A DNA stretch of 64,000 nt from SABI01 sp963676605 (GTDB taxonomy: Bacteria; Spirochaetota; Spirochaetia; Sphaerochaetales; Sphaerochaetaceae). The notes under the pieces were generated by a model, which saw nothing but the letters and a program-made list of their open reading frames with translations, made no database searches and was not told the origin of the DNA. Of this stretch, positions 40,914 through 47,972 are shown piece after piece. Numbering within the stretch: the first letter of the stretch is position 1; every line of letters begins with the position of its first letter. A program made the translations under genes and the position numbers. The DNA is taken from contig CAXXSP010000018.1 in NCBI GenBank assembly GCA_963676605.2, forward strand, positions 248,001-312,000, written 5' to 3'.

Positions 40914-41834
40914 ATGGGAAAAGAGAGAATAACGAGTCATCTGAGCGCCTTCAGCGCGGTCATGATCTGGGGAATCACCTTTATCGCGACGAAGCAGCTC
41001 CTCAAGACCTTCACCATGAGTGAGATTCTCGTCGTCAGGTTCATTATGGGGGTGATCACTCTCTCTATCCTCGACAGAAAAAACAGGAAACCGCGTTTCT
41101 CGTGGAAGGATGAGGTGATCTTCGCCCTCTGCGGAGCTTCGGGTGTAACGCTCTATTACGGCATGGAGACACTGTCCCTTACGATGACCAGTGCATCGAA
41201 TGTGGGAATTCTCACCTCCCTGGCACCACTGACCACGGCAGTAGCCGGAGCGTTCTTCCTGAAAAGCGAGCGGCTCAGACTTTCATATATCTGGGGCTCC
41301 CTCCTTGCCTTCGCAGGAGTGGTTCTCGTCATTCTCAACGGAACACGCTTTGAAGGCTTCTCTCTGAGGGGAGATCTCATCGCCCTCAGCGGAACAGCCG
41401 CCTGGGCTACCTATTCCCTCCTCCTCAAACGGATCGATACAGAAACATACAGCCTCATCACCTATACCAGAAAACTCATCACCTACGGACTCCTGTTCAT
41501 GCTGCCCACCCTGTTCTTTGACGGTTCAACCCTGGAAGCGAGCGAATTCACAGGATTGAATATCGGTCTTCTCCTCTTCCTCGGTATCCTCGCAAGTGCC
41601 TTCTGCTTCGTCTTCTGGAATCACGCGGTCGCCACGATCGGCGTCTACGCCACAAGCATCTACATCTACTCCATGCCACTGGTCACCCTCTTCGCCGCCG
41701 CTCTCTTTCTTGGAGAACCGGTAACTGTGCAGGCAATTTTCGGAACAGTGGCGATCATCGGAGGACTCATTATTTCAGAACGAACACCGGTACGCAGAGG
41801 ATCGGTTGCACAGGAAGAGAATACGCCTGCATAA
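40914..41834 (+). CDS. EamA-family (DMT) transporter
   Basis: Drug/metabolite transporter superfamily permease with two EamA repeats, each of five helices. It has 306 residues and is hydrophobic throughout. The first repeat begins SAFSAVMIWGITFIATKQLL and the second GDLIALSGTAAWATYSLLLKR near 150. GAGGCAGG precedes the ATG. Members export amino acids or other small metabolites; the substrate cannot be told from sequence. It is transcribed divergently from groEL and alone. Confidence 0.9.
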   Translation: MGKERITSHLSAFSAVMIWGITFIATKQLLKTFTMSEILVVRFIMGVITLSILDRKNRKPRFSWKDEVIFALCGASGVTLYYGMETLSLTMTSASNVGILTSLAPLTTAVAGAFFLKSERLRLSYIWGSLLAFAGVVLVILNGTRFEGFSLRGDLIALSGTAAWATYSLLLKRIDTETYSLITYTRKLITYGLLFMLPTLFFDGSTLEASEFTGLNIGLLLFLGILASAFCFVFWNHAVATIGVYATSIYIYSMPLVTLFAAALFLGEPVTVQAIFGTVAIIGGLIISERTPVRRGSVAQEENTPA

Positions 41835-41986
41835 TGCACTCGAAGAGGGTGAATGGTGTATCATACTCCTCCATTTCTCTACTTCGTGTACATATTTGTA
41901 TTAACTATTCTCGGAAATTCTACAGTTTCGCAGCACACTTCGCCACAGCGGATCTCCACATCGCCTGTGTATGTGATTTTATCACC

Positions 41987-42014
41987 TTGCTCTCTTGGTA
42001 CACCGTGCTATACT
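41987..42014 (+). promoter_or_regulatory. Promoter of the TlpA redox operon
   Basis: TTGCTC (41987-41992), 16 bases, then TATACT (42009-42014), 22 bases before the tlpA-like ATG. The remaining bases from 41835 hold no recognisable gene. Confidence 0.55.
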
Positions 42015-42036
42015 CGTCGGATAAAGGATTGAAATC

Positions 42037-42687
42037 ATGAAAAACACGTCATCAATACAGAAGATACTGGTCTCAGTATTCGCGGTTCTTCTCCTTCTTT
42101 CTCCCCTTTCAGCAGGAGGAGCCAAGGAAGAAACACCGGCGCAGCCGAAAGAGACGGTGATGGAGGGAGAACTTGACACAAGCACTCCCCAGGTCCCTCA
42201 GCAGGCGCCTGCGGCTCCCTCGTCAGACGGATCCGTGCAGTTTCTCACGCTCGATATCTATGGTCAGCAGGTTACACAGGAGGTGTTCGCTTCAGCTGAT
42301 ATCACGATGCTGAATGTCTGGGGTACCTACTGTTCCCCCTGTATCAGGGAGATGCCCGATCTGGGTGCTATCAACCGGGAGTATGCCGACAAGGGGTTCC
42401 AGATCGTGGGTATCGTCATAGACGGATACAGTTCAGATGAGGAGAAGTTCAAGGAACAGCTCTCCATGGCCCGTGCAATCGCAGATTACACACAGGCCGA
42501 TTACCCTCACCTCCTTCCCATCTCAATAGAGATGAATGAGGCGTACCTTTCCGCTATCCAGGTGGTCCCGACCACCTTCTTCGTTGATTCGAAGGGAAAC
42601 ATCCTCGGAAAATCGTATGAAGGAAGCCGCACGAAAGACTCTTGGCTTGAAGTGATTGATGGGGTACTCTCGGAGTATGGGAATTAG
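42037..42687 (+). CDS. TlpA-like exported thioredoxin-fold protein
   Basis: Periplasmic or membrane-anchored thiol-disulfide protein. It has 216 residues: an N-terminal signal or anchor helix (about 9-27, ending SPLSAGGAKE, without a lipobox Cys), a Pro/Glu-rich linker (about 30-65), and a TlpA/ResA-type domain with active site C99-S-P-C102 in LNVWGTYCSPCIREMP. The cis-Pro loop is QVVPTTFFVDSKG near 180. It overlaps the small CxxC gene by 11 bases and is first of a three-gene operon. The partner oxidoreductase or substrate is unknown. Confidence 0.9.
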   Translation: MKNTSSIQKILVSVFAVLLLLSPLSAGGAKEETPAQPKETVMEGELDTSTPQVPQQAPAAPSSDGSVQFLTLDIYGQQVTQEVFASADITMLNVWGTYCSPCIREMPDLGAINREYADKGFQIVGIVIDGYSSDEEKFKEQLSMARAIADYTQADYPHLLPISIEMNEAYLSAIQVVPTTFFVDSKGNILGKSYEGSRTKDSWLEVIDGVLSEYGN

Positions 42688-42829
42688 GAAAGGACGAGAA
42701 CTTGTTCTCCCCATCGCCATCCTTATCATCTCGCTCGCTGCCATCACCTTCGGTGTGATAGAGAAGGAGTACCTGACGGTGCTCCAGAAGAGCACGATCA
42801 TCTGCATGGAGTGTATCGGCCTTGGGTAA
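42677..42829 (+). CDS. Small CxxC membrane peptide, CD1871A-like
   Basis: A 50-residue protein encoded between the TlpA-like and ferredoxin-like genes, overlapping both (11 and 8 bases). It begins MGIRKGRELVLPIAILIISL, has one membrane helix (about 9-27) and ends STIICMECIGLG with a C43-x-x-C46 pair four residues from the C-terminus. This layout matches the CD1871A family of CxxC-motif peptides found beside such genes. I infer that its cysteines pass electrons between the membrane ferredoxin and TlpA. Confidence 0.8.
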   Translation: MGIRKGRELVLPIAILIISLAAITFGVIEKEYLTVLQKSTIICMECIGLG

Positions 42830-43748
42830 GTTCAGAGATCGGCTGCTTAAGCACGACAGGAAACGCTCCCTCATTCAGATCATCGCCTCGATCGCGCAGA
42901 ACGCGTACCTTATCGGATTCATCGAGGGAAAGATCTATCAGGGAGGAACAAAGGCCTTCTGCGTCCCCTCGCTCAACTGCTATGCCTGCCCGGGAGCCCT
43001 CGGCTCCTGTCCGATCGGCTCGCTGCAGGCCGTCCTCGGTTCGAGAGGCACCTCGGTCTCCTACTACGTGGGAGGCTTCCTTGCCGCCATAGGAGTGACC
43101 AGCGGCCGCTATACCTGCGGCTGGCTCTGCCCCTTCGGGCTCCTGCAGGATCTCCTGTACAAGATCCCGGGAGTAAAGAAAATCAGGATCAGGAGAGATA
43201 TAGGAGAAAAGATCGCGGAGAAGCTTCGCTACGTCCTCCTTGCCGTCTTTGTCATCATCCTTCCGATGTTCGTTGTAGACTTCCTCGGTCAGGGCTCCCC
43301 CGCTTTCTGTGAATACATCTGCCCCTCCGGCACGGTGTCAGGACTCCTGCTCATGATAGAGAACGAGGGACTGAGAAGCGCCGTGGGCTGGCTGTTCGCG
43401 TGGAAGAATCTGATTCTGTTCAGTGTGGTTATTGCAAGTCTCATCGTGTACCGGCCGTTCTGCAGGTACATGTGCCCGCTCGGGGCGATCTACGGCCTGT
43501 TCAACCGCATTGCACTCTACAGGTTCAAGATAGATGAGGATGCGTGCACCTCATGCGGTATCTGCCAGAGCACCTGCAAGCTCGATATCCCGGTGTATGA
43601 ACAGCCGAACAGTGCCGCATGTATACGTTGTGGGGACTGCATCACTGCATGCCCCCACTCTGCTATTCTTCACGGGAAAGATATCTATAAGGAAAACGTC
43701 CCTAGTAGCCCAGCCGCTTCACAAAGCGGATCAGGTTATCCATCGTAA
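42822..43748 (+). CDS. Membrane 4Fe-4S ferredoxin-type protein (NapH/YccM-like)
   Basis: Polyferredoxin-like membrane protein of 308 residues with a TTG start that overlaps the preceding gene. Membrane-linked cysteine motifs are SLNCYACPGALGSCPIG near 50-66, CGWLCPFG near 101, CEYICPSG near 165 and CRYMCPLG near 211. The C-terminal domain has two 4Fe-4S motifs, CTSCGICQSTCKLD and CIRCGDCITACPH (about 240-282). The last residues are Ser/Pro-rich and the gene end overlaps the convergent glycerate kinase by 47 bases. It probably carries electrons through the membrane to the CxxC peptide and TlpA. Confidence 0.9.
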   Translation: MGKFRDRLLKHDRKRSLIQIIASIAQNAYLIGFIEGKIYQGGTKAFCVPSLNCYACPGALGSCPIGSLQAVLGSRGTSVSYYVGGFLAAIGVTSGRYTCGWLCPFGLLQDLLYKIPGVKKIRIRRDIGEKIAEKLRYVLLAVFVIILPMFVVDFLGQGSPAFCEYICPSGTVSGLLLMIENEGLRSAVGWLFAWKNLILFSVVIASLIVYRPFCRYMCPLGAIYGLFNRIALYRFKIDEDACTSCGICQSTCKLDIPVYEQPNSAACIRCGDCITACPHSAILHGKDIYKENVPSSPAASQSGSGYPS

Positions 43749-44835
43749 GAACCATATCACTCTTCGCTCTCTTCTTGAGAACCTTGAACTCCTGCGCAAC
43801 ACGGTTGATGCTGAAGATGGCGCTTACACCCTCTTCATAAGCTGCTTCAAGGTTATCTCCGATATCACCGACAATGGCGACAAGAGGGACATTCTTCTTC
43901 TTTGTTCTCCGTGCAATCCCGATAACGACCTTACCTCTCAGGCTCTGGAAGTCGATCTTGCCTTCACCTGTGAAGACCATATCGGTATCATCACACTGGT
44001 CATCGAACTTGACGGTATCGAGAACAACCTCGATTCCCATCTCGAGCTCTGCACCGAAGAAGGCGACCATACCGCCTCCCATACCGCCGGCTGCGCCGGA
44101 ACCGGGGAGCTCCGAGATATCGATGGAGAGGCTCTGCTTGATGGCATCTGACATCTTGCCCAGCTGAGCATCGAGGAAGAGGACCATCTCTTCGTCAGCA
44201 CCCTTCTGGGGTCCGAAGACGTGGGCTGCTCCGTGAGGCCCGCACAGGGGATTATCAATATCACACATGGTGATGATCTCGACACCCTCGAGTGCCTTAT
44301 CGCGTGTTGAGATATCGATCTTCGCGATCTTATCAAGGGTCTCACCCTGGGGCACAAATGACTTGCCCTCTGCGTCGGTAAAGGTCACGCCGACTGCAGC
44401 GGCTGCACCGGTTGCACCGTCATTGGTGGCGGAACCGCCGAGACCGACAACGATCTTCTTGCATCCACGCTTTGCAGCATCGAGAATGAGTTCTCCTACT
44501 CCAAAAGTCGTTGCTTTCTCCGGATGGAGGTAATCACCTACCTGAGGAAGCCCTGCGGCAGCTGCCATTTCAACGATGGCAGTGCCGTCGGGCAGAATCC
44601 CGTAGAAGCTTTCTGTCTTCTCGAAGTGAGGACCGGTCACTTCCAGCGTGATCTTCTCCCCGCCGAGAGCTTCGAGAAATGAATCAACTGTTCCTTCTCC
44701 GCCGTCGGCGACGGGAATGGATACGACATCCGCTTCAGGATAATAGGTGTGGATCGCATCTTTCATCATGGAACAGATCTCGGATGAACTCATCGTCCCC
44801 TTGAATGAATCGGGGATAAGAATACATTTTTTCAT
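43702..44835 (-). CDS. Glycerate kinase (GK-II/GarK family)
   Basis: Phosphorylates D-glycerate. The start at 44835 (MKKCILIPDSFKGTM) has GAGGAGG about 12 bases upstream; 377 residues. Family motifs are PDSFKGTMSS, VADGGEGTVD near 45, GLGGSATNDGATGAAAAVG near 135-153, CDIDNPLCGPHGAA near 192, SGAAGGMGGGMVAFF near 245 and TGEGKIDFQS near 285. It is monocistronic, convergent with the redox operon. Whether it makes 2- or 3-phosphoglycerate cannot be read from sequence. Confidence 0.94.
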   Translation of the reverse strand: MKKCILIPDSFKGTMSSSEICSMMKDAIHTYYPEADVVSIPVADGGEGTVDSFLEALGGEKITLEVTGPHFEKTESFYGILPDGTAIVEMAAAAGLPQVGDYLHPEKATTFGVGELILDAAKRGCKKIVVGLGGSATNDGATGAAAAVGVTFTDAEGKSFVPQGETLDKIAKIDISTRDKALEGVEIITMCDIDNPLCGPHGAAHVFGPQKGADEEMVLFLDAQLGKMSDAIKQSLSIDISELPGSGAAGGMGGGMVAFFGAELEMGIEVVLDTVKFDDQCDDTDMVFTGEGKIDFQSLRGKVVIGIARRTKKKNVPLVAIVGDIGDNLEAAYEEGVSAIFSINRVAQEFKVLKKRAKSDMVLTMDNLIRFVKRLGY

Positions 44836-44907
44836 AGTAGGTATACACCTCCTCAAAATTTACAGCTTGTGGGACACTATACAGAAAAACGGAAACGGTT
44901 CATAGAC

Positions 44908-45717
44908 CTAGAACAGGATGAGAGCGAAACTTGCTCCGAGAACTGCAGAGACGGCATTGCTCACCAGATTGACCACATCGTTGTCGATCCATCTGATCCC
45001 CCTGCACAACTCACGCTTCGTTCCATCTGCCGAGAATTCCTTCTCACTCATCATCTCCCTCTCGGGATCCCAGAAATGACCCTGGAGTGTTGCTCCCAGG
45101 ATGGAATCAAGGAGGGAACCTATGATGCCGCTGACGGCAACAATGGAGGCAAGGAAGAAGTATCGGGTATTCCCTGCAGGAGCGTAGGAGATATACCAGA
45201 GGTAGGCGACAAGGATGCTTCCCAGCATGGAAGAAAGAGAGCCGAGGAGCGAGACTCCGCCGCTCATGCCCGGTCGGATACGCCGGAAGGTCAGGATTGA
45301 GACGGGATCCTTTGAAGAAAGGATGCCCGCTTCGCTTGCCCAGGTATCTGCAGTGGCCGTTGCAACTGAGGCACCGAACATGACCAGAGCGTACGGACTT
45401 GCCGTGAAAGCAAAGTAGAGCGCGGCACCTGCCGCGATACCTCCGTTCGCGAAGACCTGAGCCCAGTCCCGTGTACCACCCTTCTTATGGATCGCACTGA
45501 GGTCAACGGGAGAAACCCTCTTCGCTATCTTGCCGATCACATTGGCGGAGATAAAGAAGAACATCAGGATCAGCCATCCCTCGAAACCTGTAGAGGCGAA
45601 AATGACAGTTCCCACAAGGACAGCGCTCAGCATCCCAGAGACTGTCAGGAGCTTCATGATTTTCACAGGAATCATGATAGCGAGATTAACGATGAGAGCG
45701 ATAAGCGTTTGTATCAT
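44908..45717 (-). CDS. DUF92 membrane protein, homologous to phytyl-phosphate kinase VTE6
   Basis: Integral membrane protein of 269 residues with about seven helices. The DUF92 signatures KKGGTRDWAQVFANGG (about 78-93), ATADTWASEAG (about 121-131) and SLLDSILGATLQ are clear, with a C-terminal acidic pair IDNDVVN. Plant VTE6 of this family phosphorylates phytyl-phosphate. The gene overlaps the neighbouring VTE5/dolichol-kinase-like gene by ATGA, so the two probably act in sequence on the same prenyl alcohol. A role in polyprenol recycling is inference. Confidence 0.85.
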   Translation of the reverse strand: MIQTLIALIVNLAIMIPVKIMKLLTVSGMLSAVLVGTVIFASTGFEGWLILMFFFISANVIGKIAKRVSPVDLSAIHKKGGTRDWAQVFANGGIAAGAALYFAFTASPYALVMFGASVATATADTWASEAGILSSKDPVSILTFRRIRPGMSGGVSLLGSLSSMLGSILVAYLWYISYAPAGNTRYFFLASIVAVSGIIGSLLDSILGATLQGHFWDPEREMMSEKEFSADGTKRELCRGIRWIDNDVVNLVSNAVSAVLGASFALILF

Positions 45718-46373
45718 AACAGGCCGTATGCAAGGTAGGAAGCTATAAGAGGCACACTCAGGTTATCGATACTCGCAGGAGTGACCAGTTCGATCACCGT
45801 AAGAATAAGAGCGAGAAGAATCCCCTTCCCGAAAAACAGGAGAGTACCCGCATCTCCCAGATGGAAACCGATACCTGTCAGGATGATGACGATCAGCGTT
45901 GAAAGGAACATTACCGAGGACCCGAGGACACTCTTACCCATGAAGAGCTTTTTCTTTCCGTACAGCCGCCCGATCAGGGCTGCAAGACCGTCTCCATAGC
46001 CCATCGTGAACACCCCGATTGTGGCCGCCCACATCGGAAGCTTCCCTGTATAGACGAGTAATACAAGAATAGCAAGAGAAATCGGGAAATAGATCAGGCC
46101 TAGATTTCGCCTCAGCGTACGCTCTCCGAGCTGCTTCGCGAAACCGGTCACGACTCCTGCCCCGTTCATGAGAATGAATGAAAGAGGACCGATAATCGCC
46201 CACGTAAGAGAATCAAAGAAGAAAATCGGGAGGAACCACCAGTTCGAGACGGTAATATGGATAAATTTCCGTACCACTTCAGAAGGGAGCTTCCCGGTTT
46301 TCGCCATGACGAATCCGGCAACTACCACACCACCGACAAATACATACGAAATAATCAAACCTAAAATATTCAT
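45714..46373 (-). CDS. Dolichol kinase/phytol kinase (VTE5)-like membrane protein
   Basis: Membrane protein of 219 residues with about seven helices, related to the CTP-dependent dolichol kinase/phytol kinase/CDP-diglyceride synthetase-like family. Conserved features are SEVVRKFIHI near 31-40 (basic-His motif), GYGDGLAALIGRLYGKKKL near 126-144 and GKSVLGSSVMF. It precedes DUF92 by an ATGA overlap. It might phosphorylate a prenol, with DUF92 adding the second phosphate. A phosphatidate cytidylyltransferase role is less likely given the small size and the partner. Confidence 0.8.
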   Translation of the reverse strand: MNILGLIISYVFVGGVVVAGFVMAKTGKLPSEVVRKFIHITVSNWWFLPIFFFDSLTWAIIGPLSFILMNGAGVVTGFAKQLGERTLRRNLGLIYFPISLAILVLLVYTGKLPMWAATIGVFTMGYGDGLAALIGRLYGKKKLFMGKSVLGSSVMFLSTLIVIILTGIGFHLGDAGTLLFFGKGILLALILTVIELVTPASIDNLSVPLIASYLAYGLL

Positions 46374-46763
46374 GAGCTGACTATACGGGATTTTTCCCGA
46401 TAATTCAAGTTGTTGACACAGACGTAAAATATGTCAAATACATGACTTAAAGAAGTGAGGCTTCACCCGTTTAAGGAGAAAAACCCCCTTCCCGGCTTCC
46501 ATCATCTCCCGTTCCCTGATGTTTTCAGAGTTCTGTATTCACTCTAACTTTTCCTGATAAAGTAAGATATTGACTAATAAGAACATCACATGATAATCTA
46601 TCAACGCTTTACCTTTTGAGGAGCAGGGGTGGGTCTTTTAATCTTCTATGTTTTCCGGTTTTCCGTAGTTCGTATTCCGACAGACCGATTAATCTGAACC
46701 AGACATGCAGCCACAAAGAGAGCGACTACTATACAGCAGGATATAGCCTGCGGAGGATGCTTT
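46374..46763. other. Divergent intergenic region with RRM-gene leader
   Basis: 390 bases between the VTE5-like gene (minus) and the RRM gene (plus). It holds an inverted TTGACA...TGTCAA pair near 46,413-46,440 that could give a -35 box on each strand, a small hairpin CGGG-ATTTTT-CCCG near 46,386-46,400, and the RRM promoter and leader. I see no RNA gene or conserved ORF. Confidence 0.4.
46570..46597 (+). promoter_or_regulatory. Promoter of the RRM gene
   Basis: TTGACT (46570-46575), 16 bases, GATAAT (46592-46597). It predicts a transcript start near 46,605 and an untranslated leader of about 160 bases, unusually long and reminiscent of cold-shock mRNAs. Confidence 0.6.
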
Positions 46764-47036
46764 ATGGCAAAAAAAATCTATGTTGGCAACATGAGCTACG
46801 CCACAAGCGAAGAAGAACTTCGCGAACTGTTTTCACAGTACGGAACTGTACTGAGCACAAACATCATCATTGACAGAGAAACTCACCGCCCCAAGGGCTT
46901 CGGTTTCGTTGAGATGGAAGAAGATGCTGCTGCCGAAGCTGCAATCAGCCAGCTTGACGGTCAGGAGTTCGGTGGACGTAACCTTCGTGTCAACGAAGCG
47001 ATTGCAAAGCCCCGGCCCAACCGCTCGTACCGCTAA
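46764..47036 (+). CDS. RRM-domain RNA-binding protein
   Basis: Single-RRM protein of 90 residues, similar to the small glycine-poor RNA-binding proteins of cyanobacteria and spirochaetes. RNP2 is KKIYVGNM (3-10) and RNP1 KGFGFVEM (about 43-50), with the expected beta-alpha-beta spacing. The C-terminal tail is short and basic (KPRPNRSYR). GCGGAGG lies 6-7 bases before the ATG. It ends in a strong terminator and is transcribed alone. Probable RNA chaperone; targets unknown. Confidence 0.93.
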   Translation: MAKKIYVGNMSYATSEEELRELFSQYGTVLSTNIIIDRETHRPKGFGFVEMEEDAAAEAAISQLDGQEFGGRNLRVNEAIAKPRPNRSYR

Positions 47037-47051
47037 GTACAACAGACCTAG

Positions 47052-47086
47052 AAAAAGAGACTGTCACACGGCAGTCTCTTTTTTTC
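47052..47086. terminator. Bidirectional terminator between RRM and RraA-like genes
   Basis: AAAGAGACTG and CAGTCTCTTT form a 10-base stem with a short loop, followed by T7 on the plus strand and T5 on the minus strand. It can end both convergent genes. Confidence 0.85.
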
Positions 47087-47101
47087 GGGATGGAACCTCT
47101 T

Positions 47102-47809
47102 CTAGCCCTTGAACGAATAATACTCCTCCAGGTTCTCGAGAGAGACAAAACCCTTCTCTTCCAGCCGGGGTCTCATATTATATATATCGAGACCCAGCTC
47201 ACCTGCGGCAAATCTCGCCCGCTTCTCCGCCTCTTTGCTCTCCCTCTCCAGACATTTCTTCAGAACCTTCTCCGCTTCAAGCCTCTCCACGATAACGACC
47301 CCGTCATCATCAGCAACATCGATATCTCCAGGGTACACGACCTGACCGGCAATGACGATCGGGACATTGACTGCGCCCGGGGTCTCCTTCACAGTTCCCT
47401 GCGCACTTACGGCTTTAGACCAGATGGGGAATCCCATCTCCTCGAGTGTGGCTGTATCTCTCACTCCCGCTTCGATAACGAGTCCCCTAACCCCATGTAC
47501 CTTTGCTGATTCGGCAAGGAGATCACCGAAGAAACCGCTGTCGGAATCTGCCGTACATGCGGCGATGAGAATATCGCCCGGCTGACACAGTTCTATCGCA
47601 ACATGGATCATCCAGTTGTCACCCGGCTGGAGAAGGACCGTCCCGGCACTTCCTGAAATAGATGCATGAGGATAGATCGGCCTGATATAAGGCTTCAGGT
47701 ACCCGGTCCTGTCCTATGCCTCATGCACAGTCGCAACTCCCAGCTTGCCCAGGGCATGCACGATCTTGCTGTCGGCTCTCTCAATATGTCTTACTGCTAC
47801 TGTCTTCAT
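47102..47809 (-). pseudogene. RraA/LigK-family aldolase copy interrupted by an amber codon
   Basis: RraA-fold protein related to 4-carboxy-4-hydroxy-2-oxoadipate (CHA) aldolases, which yield pyruvate plus a keto acid. The start at 47809 (MKTVAVRHIERADS) follows GAGGAGGG, and 235 residues would be expected. Codon 32 is TAG (47714-47716) in the context ATVHEA-stop-DRTGYL, where relatives have Gln (CAG). After it the frame is open: DNWMIHVAIELCQPGD, EAGVRDTATLEEMGFPIW (Arg-Asp active-site pair) and NVPIVIAGQVVYPGD. A shorter product from the internal ATG at 47611 would lack part of the fold. It is divergent from the PrpR-like regulator. Confidence 0.8.
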
Positions 47810-47972
47810 GTTCAGCCCTCCTCGGGCATTATTATCAGAGAAAATAATCATACAATGTTACACATTAGATCGGAATGCGGTATGCTATATGTAACTGAGA
47901 TGGTGTGCCTGCTATGCAATGTGCTTATACATAGTGATGAAGTTGTCTCAGAACCTGCCGGAGAAGGGAGCT

